Assembly: GCF_023016155.1 (NCBI RefSeq)
Contig: NZ_JALKBG010000008.1
Location: forward strand, 1,366,501-1,430,500
Length of the DNA: 64,000 bases
Source: Aliiroseovarius sp. F20344
GTDB taxonomy: Bacteria; Pseudomonadota; Alphaproteobacteria; Rhodobacterales; Rhodobacteraceae
Direction of reading: 5' to 3'
The notes beneath the pieces were generated by a model. The model searched no databases and was not told the origin of the DNA. It worked only from the letters and a program-made list of their open reading frames with translations. Shown piece after piece: positions 45,049 through 55,014 of the stretch; positions within the stretch are counted from its first letter, which is position 1, and each line of letters starts with the position of its first letter. The position numbers were made by a program, and so were the translations under genes.

Positions 45049-47249
45049 TGTGTTTCCTCCTTAGGAGCTGACGTTCTTTTGGCGTTTGGATGGTTCGCCG
45101 GTGGTTTCTTTGACGGGATATTCAGGTCCGCCACGCCGGTCTTGGCCCGCCGCTTAAGCGTGCGGATGACCACCGGACATTTGTCGGCCGACTGATACAG
45201 AACCTGGCAATGCAGGCAGTCGACACACTCGTTTGGATTAATTTCGCCTGTCGGATGGATGGCCTGAACAGGGCATTCGTTGCGGCAGGTCTGACAGGGA
45301 TGGCCGCAATCGTGATAGCGCTTGAGCCACTCAAACATGCGAATGCGGGCGGGGATCGCCAGTGCTCCGCCCAGTGGGCACAGGTAGCGGCAATAGAAGC
45401 GTTCGACGAACAGCCCGGCAATCAGAAGGACCACCGCAAAGACCACGAAGGGCCATTCGCGTACGAACTTCAAGATGATCGCAGTCTTGAACGGCTCGAC
45501 CTCAGCATAGGTTTCGGCCAACGGGATCGAGACCATGGACAGTCCAAACAGCCCAAAGAAGATCATGTATTTGATTGGCCACAGGCGTTCATGCAGGCCC
45601 CACGGCAAGGTCCATTGCGGGACTTTCAACGCACGGGCGGCTTTGTTCAAAAGCTCTTGCAACGCACCGAAGGGGCACAGCCAACCGCAGTAAGCCCCCC
45701 TGCCCCAGAAGATCAGGGCAGCGGCCACCGCGAACCACTGGATGAAGACCAGCGGATCCATCAGAAAAGCGTCCCAAGTGAAGCCCGACCGCAGGCTGCC
45801 AGCCAGCGCCATCAGGTTCACGATGGACAGCTGTGCGTTTGCATACCAACCAAGGAACACCAACGTGAAGGTCAGGTAGCCAATGCGGAACCAATAGAAT
45901 GCGCGCGCGTTGCGTGTCGCGTGGAACTGGAAGAAGAACGCACCAGTCAGCACCAAAAGCATCGCACCTAGGATGCCGATCTCGACCGTTTTGTCCTTCC
46001 AGATGCGTTTCCAAAGGGCCGACTTTGCGGCGGCTTCGGCATCTGCGTCATCAACAATCGGCGCGGCTGCGGCAACCGGCATCAGGAAACGGTCGGGCAG
46101 CTTGTAACCCAGATCAAAGGTTAAGAACGTCTTTTCGACCGCGCCAATTGCGCGCTGCGCAAGCAATTGCAGGCGGAAGGGTTCAGCGGGATTAAACTCG
46201 GCTTCGGCAGGGATTTTGAACAGATCAAGTTCAGCAAAACTTGGGCTGTCCGTAGTGGCCAGATCGCCCAAGCGGCGCTGCTGCTTGTCAAAGAAGCGCA
46301 CCGAATTGTCGCCTTGGATCAACTGAATACGGTCAAAGATGCCACCGCGTACATATCCGGATCCTTTGAAGCTGTAAGCCCCGCGGCCCAGCAAAAGGAT
46401 GGCGTGCTCACCCTCTTCCAGCCAGCCGGTCAGGTTGGCAAACTCGGCCTCGCCCAACAGGGATTTGCCGATCGAAGGCACGGACACGACCGCCATGTGC
46501 ATGTCGATGAACGTATCCTCAGGCGCACCACGTTCGGGGCGTGCGATGGCTTTGGGGTCACCAGTCGCCTCAAACGCCGCGTTGATCTGTCCGATATCCA
46601 GCGTCAATCGGCGCACCGACCCGTCGCCAGACAGGGTCGTCCAGTCCGACACCTCTTCATTTGTCAGGTCAATCTCGCGCTTCGGCCCATCGGCCTGGCG
46701 CGGAGACAATCCGCCCAGTCCCAGCGCACGCGCCACTTTAATGCCGCCCCGCACAAGGCTGTCATCAATCACCATGATGGTGACCGTCGCACCCGAGATA
46801 ATATCAAGGTCATGTGCATCACCGCCCGAAGCAGCCTCGGCTTTCAGGTCGAGCCCGGCATAGCCCTCGGTTAGCTTGACCATTTTCGAGTTGGGAATGC
46901 CAATCAAAACAATGGGTTCTGAGTGTTCTACAAGCTTAACACCGGTCAGTACGGCATCAGGGTCAATCGCAGCGACAACGTGAATGGGTTTGCCCGAGTA
47001 TCCCGTCGTGCCCACGAAGTCCGAGGTCAGGAACGCATAGGCGATTGCCTCGCCACCCTTCAGGATCGGAGCGACAGGCACATCGTCGCGGATCGGACCA
47101 AACGCATCAGCGCCGGGGGCAAGATCCGCAGGTGTCAGGTCTGGCAGGAATTTGGCAAGGCTGTCGGCCTTTGCCGTATCGGTCATAACCCCGGACAGGA
47201 TCAAGACAAGGGCACAGAGCCAAGAATAGATTGCGCGCTTTAAGATCAC
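45045..47249 (-). CDS. nosR: NosR, membrane flavo-iron-sulfur electron donor/regulator for NosZ
   Basis: About 734 residues. GTG 47249 is chosen because AAGGAGGT stands 6 bases upstream and translation begins with a signal peptide ([20 protein letters not shown]). A periplasmic FMN-binding domain (about 75-180, with the attachment Thr in SGATVT) is followed by five or six helices carrying two CxxxCP motifs ([16 protein letters not shown]) and a C-terminal ferredoxin-like part (CRNECP, CVDCLHC). NosR feeds electrons from quinol to NosZ; NosX flavinates it. The GTG overlaps the stop of the upstream cysteine-rich gene. Confidence 0.95.
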   Translation of the reverse strand: MILKRAIYSWLCALVLILSGVMTDTAKADSLAKFLPDLTPADLAPGADAFGPIRDDVPVAPILKGGEAIAYAFLTSDFVGTTGYSGKPIHVVAAIDPDAVLTGVKLVEHSEPIVLIGIPNSKMVKLTEGYAGLDLKAEAASGGDAHDLDIISGATVTIMVIDDSLVRGGIKVARALGLGGLSPRQADGPKREIDLTNEEVSDWTTLSGDGSVRRLTLDIGQINAAFEATGDPKAIARPERGAPEDTFIDMHMAVVSVPSIGKSLLGEAEFANLTGWLEEGEHAILLLGRGAYSFKGSGYVRGGIFDRIQLIQGDNSVRFFDKQQRRLGDLATTDSPSFAELDLFKIPAEAEFNPAEPFRLQLLAQRAIGAVEKTFLTFDLGYKLPDRFLMPVAAAAPIVDDADAEAAAKSALWKRIWKDKTVEIGILGAMLLVLTGAFFFQFHATRNARAFYWFRIGYLTFTLVFLGWYANAQLSIVNLMALAGSLRSGFTWDAFLMDPLVFIQWFAVAAALIFWGRGAYCGWLCPFGALQELLNKAARALKVPQWTLPWGLHERLWPIKYMIFFGLFGLSMVSIPLAETYAEVEPFKTAIILKFVREWPFVVFAVVLLIAGLFVERFYCRYLCPLGGALAIPARIRMFEWLKRYHDCGHPCQTCRNECPVQAIHPTGEINPNECVDCLHCQVLYQSADKCPVVIRTLKRRAKTGVADLNIPSKKPPANHPNAKRTSAPKEETQ

Positions 47250-47737
47250 AGCGCACCTCCTTTTAGATGAGGGATTGCTGTGAATGCGCCACGCGCGGCG
47301 CAATTCGATTTTTCAGTGTTCGCGGCTGGAGGTCCACGGGTTTCAGGCCAAGCGCGATCTTGGTCTAAGCCAAATGTCTGGGTCTGCAAACTTGTGGCTT
47401 GGGTCAAACCGGATCCGGCAAAATGCCTTTCAACCGGATCATAAGACAGGCCTGTCATTGAAGACGAGCAGATTCCGCAATCTGAGCAGTCCTCACAGCA
47501 AGTTTGATTGTCCTCGGAATCGGATTCGCCGCTGCCCAGATCAATCTGAACAAAGGTGCCTTCACCGTCAGAACAGATCTCAATCCAAGTCATGTTGCTG
47601 GCATGTCCGATTGAAGCCGTTAGTGGCTGTAAAACCAGTGCAACAACACCCAACAGTGAAAGAAGCGCACGGAAAGACAGGCGGCCACTCCGGCCTCCTG
47701 ACGCATTCGTTTCTGTCTTTTGCCGGTGAAATAGCAT
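47246..47737 (-). CDS. Small cysteine-rich exported protein (DUF2946-like) upstream of nosR
   Basis: About 163 residues. A hydrophobic segment (about 23-42, RALLSLLGVVALVLQPLTA) acts as signal or anchor; after it comes MTWIEICSDGEGTFVQIDLG and a cluster CCEDCSDCGIC, a pattern seen in DUF2946-type proteins. The cysteines suggest copper binding. Its stop overlaps the nosR GTG, and the regulatory box is 63.5 bp before ATG 47737, so it is the promoter-proximal gene of the nos operon. Start is uncertain: a longer frame begins inside the box and is unlikely. A role in copper supply to NosZ is inferred. Confidence 0.75.
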   Translation of the reverse strand: MLFHRQKTETNASGGRSGRLSFRALLSLLGVVALVLQPLTASIGHASNMTWIEICSDGEGTFVQIDLGSGESDSEDNQTCCEDCSDCGICSSSMTGLSYDPVERHFAGSGLTQATSLQTQTFGLDQDRAWPETRGPPAANTEKSNCAARGAFTAIPHLKGGAL

Positions 47738-47793
47738 CCATGGCCCCAATCGATGATTCCATGAGACAATGGGGCGCGGGCCAGCGCCTCGCC

Positions 47794-47807
47794 TTGACAA
47801 CTGTCAA
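47794..47807 (-). promoter_or_regulatory. FNR/NnrR-type box of the nos operon
   Basis: TTGAC-AACT-GTCAA on the plus strand, a perfect palindromic core. Its centre is 63.5 bp before the ATG at 47737, consistent with a -41.5 activator site and a leader of about 22 bases. Confidence 0.8.
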
Positions 47808-47886
47808 TTGCATCTGATGCGCGACACGTAAGTGGAACGGTGTTTGGAGGTCGCAGTTCCAATCTGAACTTGGTTCTTCCATTTAC

Positions 47887-47900
47887 TTAACATTCGTCAA
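47887..47900 (+). promoter_or_regulatory. FNR/NnrR-type box of the nirE operon
   Basis: TTAAC-ATTC-GTCAA, one base from the perfect TTGAC-N4-GTCAA repeat. Its centre is 154.5 bp upstream of the nirE ATG, more distant than the other boxes, leaving a long leader. Confidence 0.6.
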
Positions 47901-48047
47901 GGCGCGGAGGCATTTGCCAGCCCATCTTACCGCCACGAACCGGCCCAAGCCTCACCCGCTGGCGATGTTTTGTACGCGCTCAGCAGCGCTTTCGTCTCCT
48001 AAGTGGTGTGTGGCGTCCAGCCAGCCATTTGACGAGCGAGAGAGAAA

Positions 48048-48812
48048 ATGACCGGTAAAGTATATCTAATCGGCGCAGGCCCCGGAGACATGGAATTGAT
48101 GACCATGAAGGCCGCCCGCATGCTGAGTGAGGCCGATGCCGTGGTTTATGACCGCCTTGTCTCGGACGAGATTGTGGGAATGGCGCGTGCAGACGCGAAA
48201 ATGATATTCGTGGGCAAGTCTTCAGACCGCCACACAGTTCCCCAAGACGGCATAAACGAGATTTTGGCCCAAGAGGCACGCGCAGGACGCATTGTTGCCC
48301 GGCTAAAAGGCGGAGACCCTCTGATTTTTGGGCGTGGCTCGGAAGAAGCCGCCTATTTGCACTCCCAAGGGATTGAGGTCGAATACGCACCGGGCATCAC
48401 CGCCGCCCAAGGTGTGGCCAGTGTCACAGGGGTCCCATTGACCCATCGTGGGTTGGCTACTGGGGTGCAGTATGTGACGGGGCATCGCCAAGCCAATGGC
48501 GTGCTGGATCTTGACTGGAAACGGCTGGCAAATCCCGACACGACGCTGGTTATCTATATGGGTGTGGCCAATATCGGCCAGATCGCGGTCGGCCTTATGA
48601 CCGAAGGGTTGCCGGGCAGCACACCTGTGCTGGCGATTTCGCAGGCAACCACAAAAGACGAACGGCGATTGGTATCGACGCTTGATCACGTGGCTCAGGA
48701 TGCGCGTGAGGCGGGTTTAAAACCGCCAACACTGTTTGTCATCGGCAAGGTCGTCACGCTTTACGCAGACGCCATGCCCGATCCTGCCCAAGAGGTCGCC
48801 GCCCATGCGTAA
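48048..48812 (+). CDS. nirE: Uroporphyrinogen-III C-methyltransferase NirE
   Basis: 254 residues of the SUMT/CobA family: SAM-binding VYLIGAGPGDMELMTMKA at the start, VVYDRLVS, RLKGGDPLIFGRG, PGITAAQGVASVTGVPLTHRG and YMGVANIGQIA. It methylates uroporphyrinogen III twice to precorrin-2, the first committed step to haem d1. It lacks the CysG dehydrogenase/chelatase domain, so oxidation and iron insertion need another protein. First gene of nirECF(DL)GHJN. Confidence 0.94.
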   Translation: MTGKVYLIGAGPGDMELMTMKAARMLSEADAVVYDRLVSDEIVGMARADAKMIFVGKSSDRHTVPQDGINEILAQEARAGRIVARLKGGDPLIFGRGSEEAAYLHSQGIEVEYAPGITAAQGVASVTGVPLTHRGLATGVQYVTGHRQANGVLDLDWKRLANPDTTLVIYMGVANIGQIAVGLMTEGLPGSTPVLAISQATTKDERRLVSTLDHVAQDAREAGLKPPTLFVIGKVVTLYADAMPDPAQEVAAHA

Positions 48813-49110
48813 CCTCCTGGCACTGCTGCTTCTGACTGGGGCCGCCCATTCTGGTGAGCCTGCTTTGGACCCGACGGCCTTGACACGTCTGGTGCATCAG
48901 GATTGCGGCTCGTGCCATGGACTGACGCTGAAAGGTGGGCTTGGCCCGGACATTCGCCCCGAGACCATCGAGCATTACGACGCCGAGGTTCTGACGACTG
49001 TCATCCTCGACGGCATCCCGGACACCGCAATGCCCCCGTGGCGCCCTTTGATCACCGAAAAAGAGGCCGCTTGGATCGCTGACTATCTTCTGAAAGGGGA
49101 CACCCAATGA
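48805..49110 (+). CDS. nirC: NirC, small periplasmic cytochrome c
   Basis: 101 residues: signal peptide (MRNLLALLLLTGAAHS), one haem motif Cys34-Gly-Ser-Cys37-His38 and the Met ligand region DTAMPPW. NirC can pass electrons to NirS or in haem d1 maturation. ATG 48805 overlaps nirE by 8 bases; a longer in-frame start lies inside nirE and lacks the signal. Confidence 0.9.
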   Translation: MRNLLALLLLTGAAHSGEPALDPTALTRLVHQDCGSCHGLTLKGGLGPDIRPETIEHYDAEVLTTVILDGIPDTAMPPWRPLITEKEAAWIADYLLKGDTQ

Positions 49111-50258
49111 AAACGTTGATTTCCACCTTTGCGCTGGCCGCAACGCTAGGCACCACAGCCATTGCCGAGACCATCGCGACAGGGGACTTAGGATTGATCA
49201 TCGAACGTGCCAAAGGCTCGGTTTTGTTGATTGATCAGTCCGAGCGCGCGTCGCTCGCGCGGATCGAAGGCTTGGGCGATCTATCTCATGCCTCGATGGT
49301 GTATTCCCCCGACGAACGCTTTGCCTATGTGTTTGGCCGCGACGGAGGCCTGACCAAAGTCGACATCGTGGAACGCAAGATCGCGAACCGTGTTGTGCAA
49401 GGTGGCAACTCGATCGGAGGGGCTATATCAGACGATGGCAAACTGGTTGCCGTATCGAACTACAAACCGGGCGGCGTGCGCGTCTTTGATGCCGACACGC
49501 TGGAGATGGTGGCCGACATCCCGACCGGATCAAAAACCATCGGGCTGGTCGACGCGCCGGGCCGCCGCTTTGTGTTCACCATGTGGGACACGGGCGAGAC
49601 CTGGATTGCCGACATGTCTGGTGAAGGCGCCCCTGCGATCACCAAGATCCCTGAGATGGGTGAAAACCCCTATGACGCATTGGTGACTGGCAATGGACGC
49701 ACCTATATCACGGGGCTTTTTGGCGAGGATGGCCTGACCGCGCTCGACCTTTGGCAGGACAACCCGAAACCCATCCGTGTTTTGCCCAATTATGGGCGCG
49801 GACAAAAAGATATGCCGGTCTACAAGATGCCTCACCTTGAAGGTTGGGCGCTGACCGGCGCTGAGTTTGTGTTGCCTGCCGTTGGTCACCACGAGGTGCT
49901 CTGGATCGACGCCAACACGCTGGAAGAAACCGGCCGCACCAAAACCTATAGCCAGCCGGTATTTGCCATGGCCCGCCCTGACGGGCGTCAGGTCTGGGTC
50001 AACTTCGCCCACCCAAAAAACGACACCATTCAGGTGATCGATACCGTGTCCAAGGAAATCATCCACGAATTCAAACCCGGCCCAGCCGTGCTGCACATGG
50101 AGTTCACCTCGCGCGGCCACGAAATCTGGGTCAGTGTGCGGGATGAGAACAAGGTGAAAGTCTATGACACCCACACGTTCGACCTGCTGCGCGAGATTGA
50201 GGCTGACAGCCCCTCAGGCATCTTTTTCACCGCTCGCGCGCACAGGACGGGGCTATAA
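49107..50258 (+). CDS. nirF: NirF, haem d1 biosynthesis protein
   Basis: 383 residues with a Sec signal (ALAATLGTTAIAE) and an eight-bladed propeller related to the d1 domain of NirS, without haem c motif. NirF binds late d1 intermediates and is proposed to form a propionate-derived keto group. The signal end has no lipobox cysteine, so this copy should be soluble, as reported for Paracoccus, not a lipoprotein as in Pseudomonas aeruginosa. It overlaps nirC by 4 bases and is 3 bp from nirDL. Confidence 0.94.
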   Translation: MKTLISTFALAATLGTTAIAETIATGDLGLIIERAKGSVLLIDQSERASLARIEGLGDLSHASMVYSPDERFAYVFGRDGGLTKVDIVERKIANRVVQGGNSIGGAISDDGKLVAVSNYKPGGVRVFDADTLEMVADIPTGSKTIGLVDAPGRRFVFTMWDTGETWIADMSGEGAPAITKIPEMGENPYDALVTGNGRTYITGLFGEDGLTALDLWQDNPKPIRVLPNYGRGQKDMPVYKMPHLEGWALTGAEFVLPAVGHHEVLWIDANTLEETGRTKTYSQPVFAMARPDGRQVWVNFAHPKNDTIQVIDTVSKEIIHEFKPGPAVLHMEFTSRGHEIWVSVRDENKVKVYDTHTFDLLREIEADSPSGIFFTARAHRTGL

Positions 50259-50261
50259 GCG

Positions 50262-51260
50262 ATGAAAGATATCGCCCACCCCATCGACCGTGCCCTTTTG
50301 GACGATTGGCAGCGTGGCTTCCCTGTGGTGCCACGCCCTTTCGCAGCGCTTGCGACTGCAATCGGCACCAGCGAGACAGACGTGCTGACCCGCCTTGCTG
50401 ACCTGCAGGAGTCGGGTCACGTCACACGGGTAGGTGCAACCTGCGCCCCGAACACCCTATCGGCCTCGACCTTGGCGGCGGTTGCCGTCCCTGAAAATCA
50501 GGTCGAAAAGGTCGCGGCGATCATCAACGAAGACCCCGGCGTCAATCATTCCTATGAGCGTGAAGACCAGTGGAACATCTGGTTTGTTGCGACGGGTCCG
50601 GATCGCGATGCGGTGAATGCCTCACTTGAACGTATCGCGGGTCGCACAGGGCTGCGCGTGTTGGATCTGCGATTGAAGCAGCCGTTCAACATCGACCTTG
50701 GCTTTAAGATGAACGGGAAGGCAGCCCCTGTCACTCATTCCAGCCCGCGCAGTTTGGACCAATCCGCAATCCGCGAAGGTGACAAAGAGTTGATGAGCAT
50801 TCTGACCACTGGCATGCCATTGGTCCCTGCCCCTTATGCCGTGGTTGCCGACCAGTTATTGCGGACTGAACAAGAGGTCATCACCCGCATTCGCGCCTTG
50901 TCAGACGCGGGTATCCTGTCGCGCTTTGGTGTGATTGTACGTCATCGCAAATTGGGTTGGAAATCTAATGCGATGGTTGTGTGGAACGTGCCGGAAGGCC
51001 GCATCTATGAAGCCGGCACACAGTTGGCTGCCTTGCCCGGCGTGACGCTTTGCTATGAACGTCGCCCCGTCGCGGGCGTCTGGCCTTATCGGCTTTATTG
51101 CATGATTCATGCTCAGTCCCGCGAAGATGCACTGGCAGTTCTGGATAACGCAAAGGCCCTGCCCGCGCTGTCGAATGTGGATCACAAAGTTCTCTTCTCA
51201 ACCCGCTGTTTCCGCCAAACCGGCGCAATGATCGCAAGATCAAAGGAGGCCGCAATATGA
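50262..51260 (+). CDS. nirDL: NirDL, fused sirohaem decarboxylase subunit
   Basis: 332 residues containing two Lrp/AsnC-like units: NirD-like (about 5-165; PVVPRPFAALATAIG, VNHSYER) and NirL-like (about 170-332; [23 protein letters not shown]). Each has a winged-helix part plus ferredoxin-like domain. NirDL with NirG and NirH decarboxylates sirohaem to didecarboxysirohaem. The D-L fusion is known in Paracoccus; separate genes occur in Pseudomonas. Overlaps nirG by 4 bases. Confidence 0.93.
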   Translation: MKDIAHPIDRALLDDWQRGFPVVPRPFAALATAIGTSETDVLTRLADLQESGHVTRVGATCAPNTLSASTLAAVAVPENQVEKVAAIINEDPGVNHSYEREDQWNIWFVATGPDRDAVNASLERIAGRTGLRVLDLRLKQPFNIDLGFKMNGKAAPVTHSSPRSLDQSAIREGDKELMSILTTGMPLVPAPYAVVADQLLRTEQEVITRIRALSDAGILSRFGVIVRHRKLGWKSNAMVVWNVPEGRIYEAGTQLAALPGVTLCYERRPVAGVWPYRLYCMIHAQSREDALAVLDNAKALPALSNVDHKVLFSTRCFRQTGAMIARSKEAAI

Positions 51261-51709
51261 GTACAATCGACGAAGTTGACCGAGCATTGGTGAACGCGTT
51301 GCAGGATGACTTGCCGCTTGACCATCGCCCCTTTGCCCCATTGGCCGAAAAAATGGGCTTGACCGAAGACGAACTTTTAACCCGCGTCGCAAACCTGCGC
51401 GCGTCGGGAGTGTTGACCCGCTTTGGCCCGTTTTTTGACGCGGCAGCTATGGGTGGAGCTTTTTGCCTCTGCGCCATGGAGGTGCCCGCCGATCGCTTTG
51501 ACGAGGTGTGCGAGCAAGTGAATGCTCACCCCGAAGTCGCCCACAATTATGAACGTTCGCACAAGCTGAACATGTGGTTCGTGCTTGCCTGTGAAACGCC
51601 CGATTGCATCGACCAGATTGCAACGCGGATCGAGCAAGAGACAGGTCTTGAGGTCATGCAATTTCCCAAACTTCGGGAATTCTTTATTGGGTTCAGGGTG
51701 GCAGCATGA
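51257..51709 (+). CDS. nirG: NirG, sirohaem decarboxylase subunit
   Basis: 150 residues of the AsnC-like NirD/G/H/L family: N-terminal helix-turn-helix (DLPLDHRPFAPLAEKMGL) and C-terminal part with VAHNYERSHKLNMWFV. It works with NirDL and NirH. Start and stop overlap its neighbours by 4 bases each, so expression is tightly coupled. Confidence 0.92.
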   Translation: MSTIDEVDRALVNALQDDLPLDHRPFAPLAEKMGLTEDELLTRVANLRASGVLTRFGPFFDAAAMGGAFCLCAMEVPADRFDEVCEQVNAHPEVAHNYERSHKLNMWFVLACETPDCIDQIATRIEQETGLEVMQFPKLREFFIGFRVAA

Positions 51710-52194
51710 GCATTGACGCAACAGACCGCGCCATCATCGAAGCGCTGCAATCTGGCCTGCCGTTGGTCCCGGCCCCATATGCCGAAGTGGCTGGCTGGTT
51801 GAGACTTGACGAAAACGACCTGATAACCCGTTTGGCTGCAATGAAAGAAAGCGGTGTCATCCGCCGGATCGCTGCTGCCCCCAATCACTATAAGCTGGGT
51901 ATGACCGCCAATGGCATGACTGTTTGGGATGTTGATGACGACGCTCTCGGCAAGATTGGCCCCAAAATCGGTGCCCTGCCTTTCGTGACCCATTGTTACG
52001 AACGTCCGCGCGCGCTGCCAGACTGGCCTTACAATTTGTTTGCCATGGTTCACGGATCGTCACGCGACGAAGTCGAGGAAAAGCGGCAAGAGATTGTGGC
52101 GTTGTTGGGCGATGCACTGCGTGCTTCAGACACACTCTATTCCACACGTATTTTGAAAAAGACGGGGCTGCGGCTTCGTAAGAAAGGGGACTAA
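51706..52194 (+). CDS. nirH: NirH, sirohaem decarboxylase subunit
   Basis: 162 residues of the same family: [17 protein letters not shown] at the start and [20 protein letters not shown] in the second domain. The basic C-terminus (LRLRKKGD) ends 1 bp before nirJ. It completes the decarboxylase with NirDL and NirG. Confidence 0.92.
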   Translation: MSIDATDRAIIEALQSGLPLVPAPYAEVAGWLRLDENDLITRLAAMKESGVIRRIAAAPNHYKLGMTANGMTVWDVDDDALGKIGPKIGALPFVTHCYERPRALPDWPYNLFAMVHGSSRDEVEEKRQEIVALLGDALRASDTLYSTRILKKTGLRLRKKGD

Positions 52195-52195
52195 T

Positions 52196-53410
52196 ATGTT
52201 CCGCCTGACTGAATACATGCACCAACTTGCCAACCCAACACCGGTGCGTCAGCGCCGAGGCTCGGGCATGGTGAAACCTGTGGTGATCTGGAACCTGACA
52301 CGTCGCTGCAACCTGCGCTGTCGCCACTGTTATACCGTGTCCGCAGACGTGAATTTTCCCGGCGAATTGTCTGAGGAACAAGCATTTGAGACGCTTGAAG
52401 ACCTGGGACAATTCAAAGTTCCTGCGATCATCTTGTCGGGTGGTGAACCCCTAGACAGCCCCTATCTGTTCCCACTGGCCAAACGCGCCCGCAAACTAAC
52501 CCGCGTGCTGGCATTGTCCACCAACGGCACCAAGATATTCGGGAAGACCGCCGATCAGGTCGCTGAGATCGGGTTCAACTATGTCGGCATCTCGATCGAT
52601 GGGATTGGCGAGACGAACGACTGGTTTCGAGGTGTGAATGGAGCGTTTGATGCGGCCGTGCGCGGCGTGCGAGAGCTGAAAAAACGCGATGTACGCGTCG
52701 GATTGCGGTTCTGCCTGACAGAAGGCACCCAGCATCATCTGCCCGACCTGATCAAGCTCTGCGAAGATGAAGGGGTGGACAAGTTCTATCTGTCCCACTT
52801 GGTCTACGCCGGACGCGGCGACAAAAACCGCGGCGAAGACGCTCATCACCTGATGACCCGCAAGGGCCTGGACCTGCTGCTTGAGCGCGCTTGGGAAAGC
52901 GCGAATGGCGGCCGTCAGCTGGACATCGTAACCGGCAACAATGACGCTGATGCGGGTTACTTCCTGCGATGGGCGGCGGAAAAGTTCGACGCCGATAAGG
53001 TTGCCCATTTGCGTGAACACCTTGTGGCTTGGGGTGGCAACTCCTCCGGTCTGGGGGTCGCAAACATCGACTTTCTGGGCAAAGTTCACCCAGACACCTA
53101 TTGGTCCGATTACACGGTCGGAAATGTAAAAGACGAAAAGTTTTCAGACCTTTGGACCGGCGACGACCAAATGCTGGCCACACTGCGTACCCGTCCCCGC
53201 CCCTTGAAAGGGCGCTGTGGAGCCTGCGCAATCCAAGATGTCTGCGGTGGCAACACACGCATCCGCGCCTTGCAAGTCACGGGCGATCCATGGGCCGAAG
53301 ATCCGGCCTGTTATCTGACGAATGACGAAATCGGTGTGGCTGATGCCGACCGATTGGAAGTCACCCCTTTCCGAGGAAAAAGCAATGACCCGAAACATCA
53401 GTTCTTTTAA
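52196..53410 (+). CDS. nirJ: NirJ, radical SAM haem d1 biosynthesis enzyme
   Basis: 404 residues. The radical SAM cluster motif is Cys38-x3-Cys42-x2-Cys45 ([12 protein letters not shown]); ILSGGEPLD follows. A C-terminal SPASM-type cysteine set appears in [15 protein letters not shown] and DPACYL. NirJ removes the two propionate side chains from didecarboxysirohaem, leaving keto groups. It overlaps nirN by 26 bases. Confidence 0.95.
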   Translation: MFRLTEYMHQLANPTPVRQRRGSGMVKPVVIWNLTRRCNLRCRHCYTVSADVNFPGELSEEQAFETLEDLGQFKVPAIILSGGEPLDSPYLFPLAKRARKLTRVLALSTNGTKIFGKTADQVAEIGFNYVGISIDGIGETNDWFRGVNGAFDAAVRGVRELKKRDVRVGLRFCLTEGTQHHLPDLIKLCEDEGVDKFYLSHLVYAGRGDKNRGEDAHHLMTRKGLDLLLERAWESANGGRQLDIVTGNNDADAGYFLRWAAEKFDADKVAHLREHLVAWGGNSSGLGVANIDFLGKVHPDTYWSDYTVGNVKDEKFSDLWTGDDQMLATLRTRPRPLKGRCGACAIQDVCGGNTRIRALQVTGDPWAEDPACYLTNDEIGVADADRLEVTPFRGKSNDPKHQFF

Positions 53411-54947
53411 AGCCGCTGTCCTAGCTTTGGCCTTTGCCGCGCTTCCTTTCGGTGCAAGTGCAGATCCTCAAGCGGACTACATGGAATTCTGCGCCGATTG
53501 TCACGAAGCCAACCGTTTGGGCGCGCAAGGGCCGGCACTTATTCCGGAAAGCCTGAAACGAATGCGTGGGCCAAAAATCGAAGCGGTGATCCGCGATGGC
53601 CGTGTAGCCACGCAAATGCCTGGCTATGCCGAGGATCTGTCAGACGAACGCATCGCCGAACTGGCCGCCTATCTGAAAACCCCGCTTGAGGTTGTCCCGC
53701 CTTGGGGTGAGGAACAGATCATGGCCAGCCGCGTGCTGGACGAAGACTATGCGCCTGTTGATAGACCGGTCTGGTCTTCAGACCCGATGAACATCACGCT
53801 TGTGGTGGAGACTGGTGACCATCATGTATCCGTTCTGGATGGCGACACGTTTGAGGTTCTCGACCGGTTTGCAACGCCCTTTGCTGTGCATGGCGGGCCA
53901 AAATTCACCCCAGATGGCAAGTTCGTCTTCATCATGTCACGGGACGGTTGGGTTCAGAAATATGATATCTATGCGCTGAAACAGGTTGGTCGCATCCGCG
54001 CGGGCCTGAACAGCCGCAACATCGCCATGTCCGGAGACGGCAAATGGCTGGCCGTGGCGAATTATCTGCCCAACACGCTGACCATTTTGTCTACCGACGA
54101 CCTGTCTGTTGTGGAAGTCCATGACGTCATCGGTAAAGATGGCACCCCCAGTCGCGTATCCGCCGTGTACCAAGCACCTCCACGCGAAAGCTTTGTGTTG
54201 GCGCTGAAAGATGTGCCCGAGATTTGGGAGGTCTCGTACAGCAAAACCCCCGATTTGAATATCTTTGCAGGTGGCTTTACTCACGACTGGCGCATCGAAG
54301 GCCCAACGCCGCAAGAAACCGATTTCCCGATCCGCAGGATCACTACGCCCGACTTTCTGGACGATTTCTTCTTTGACCAAAGCTATGAACACGTGATGGG
54401 CGCGTCGCGCAAAGGCGAAGATGGATTGGTCATCGATCTTGTCATCGGCCAAAAAGCAGCAGATCTTGATTTGCCCGGCATGCCGCATCTTGGATCAGGT
54501 ATCACATGGGCGTATGGCGACACGACCGTGATGGCCACGCCGCATTTGAAAGAGGGCGTCGTCTCGGTGATCGACATGCAAAGCTGGGAAACCATCAAAC
54601 GGGTTAAAACCGAAGGCCCCGGCTTCTTCATGCGCAGCCACAAAAACTCGCCCTATGTCTGGGCTGATGTATTCTTCGGACCAAACAAAGACGCGATGCA
54701 TATCATCGATAAGCAAAGCCTTGAGATCGTGAAAACCCTGCGGCCCGTACCTGACGCGACCGTTGCACATGTTGAGTTTACCAAAGATGGCAGCCACGCA
54801 TTGGTCTCGGTCTGGGAGGATGATGGCGAGGTTTTGGTTTACGACGCCAAGACACTTGAGATTGTGAAACGTCTGCCCATGCGCAAGCCGTCTGGAAAAT
54901 ACAACGTTTGGAACAAAATCACCTTCGAAGAAGGTACCAGCCACTAA
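53385..54947 (+). CDS. nirN: NirN, cytochrome cd1-like dihydro-haem d1 dehydrogenase
   Basis: 520 residues, related to NirS. Signal peptide ends PFGASA (residue 26); haem c motif Cys36-Ala-Asp-Cys39-His40, then a d1-type propeller ([19 protein letters not shown] region). NirN completes haem d1 by introducing the acrylate double bond. ATG 53385 is chosen because it opens the signal peptide; an in-frame start at 53322 lies deep in nirJ. A GC-rich hairpin follows the stop. Confidence 0.94.
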   Translation: MTRNISSFKAAVLALAFAALPFGASADPQADYMEFCADCHEANRLGAQGPALIPESLKRMRGPKIEAVIRDGRVATQMPGYAEDLSDERIAELAAYLKTPLEVVPPWGEEQIMASRVLDEDYAPVDRPVWSSDPMNITLVVETGDHHVSVLDGDTFEVLDRFATPFAVHGGPKFTPDGKFVFIMSRDGWVQKYDIYALKQVGRIRAGLNSRNIAMSGDGKWLAVANYLPNTLTILSTDDLSVVEVHDVIGKDGTPSRVSAVYQAPPRESFVLALKDVPEIWEVSYSKTPDLNIFAGGFTHDWRIEGPTPQETDFPIRRITTPDFLDDFFFDQSYEHVMGASRKGEDGLVIDLVIGQKAADLDLPGMPHLGSGITWAYGDTTVMATPHLKEGVVSVIDMQSWETIKRVKTEGPGFFMRSHKNSPYVWADVFFGPNKDAMHIIDKQSLEIVKTLRPVPDATVAHVEFTKDGSHALVSVWEDDGEVLVYDAKTLEIVKRLPMRKPSGKYNVWNKITFEEGTSH

Positions 54948-54953
54948 GCTTCT

Positions 54954-54975
54954 GGGGCGGGCTCAATCCCGCCCC
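54954..54975 (+). terminator. GC-rich stem-loop after nirN
   Basis: GGGGCGGG (54954-54961), loop ctcaat, CCCGCCCC (54968-54975). Perfect 8-bp stem without T-run. It may terminate weakly or protect the nir transcript; the CbiX-like gene begins 39 bp on. Confidence 0.5.
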
Positions 54976-55014
54976 GGTCACCACCTTCGTCGCCAGCCCT
55001 AGAAGGAGCCAGCC

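Larger units (their letters stand above)
47738..48047. promoter_or_regulatory. Divergent control region between the nos and nirE operons
   Basis: This 310-bp gap carries two FNR/NnrR-type boxes 93 bp apart (47794-47807 and 47887-47900), one per direction. Bases 47901-48047 would be a leader of roughly 113 bases before nirE if transcription starts 41.5 bp past the second box. No credible small gene or terminator was seen inside. Confidence 0.65.
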
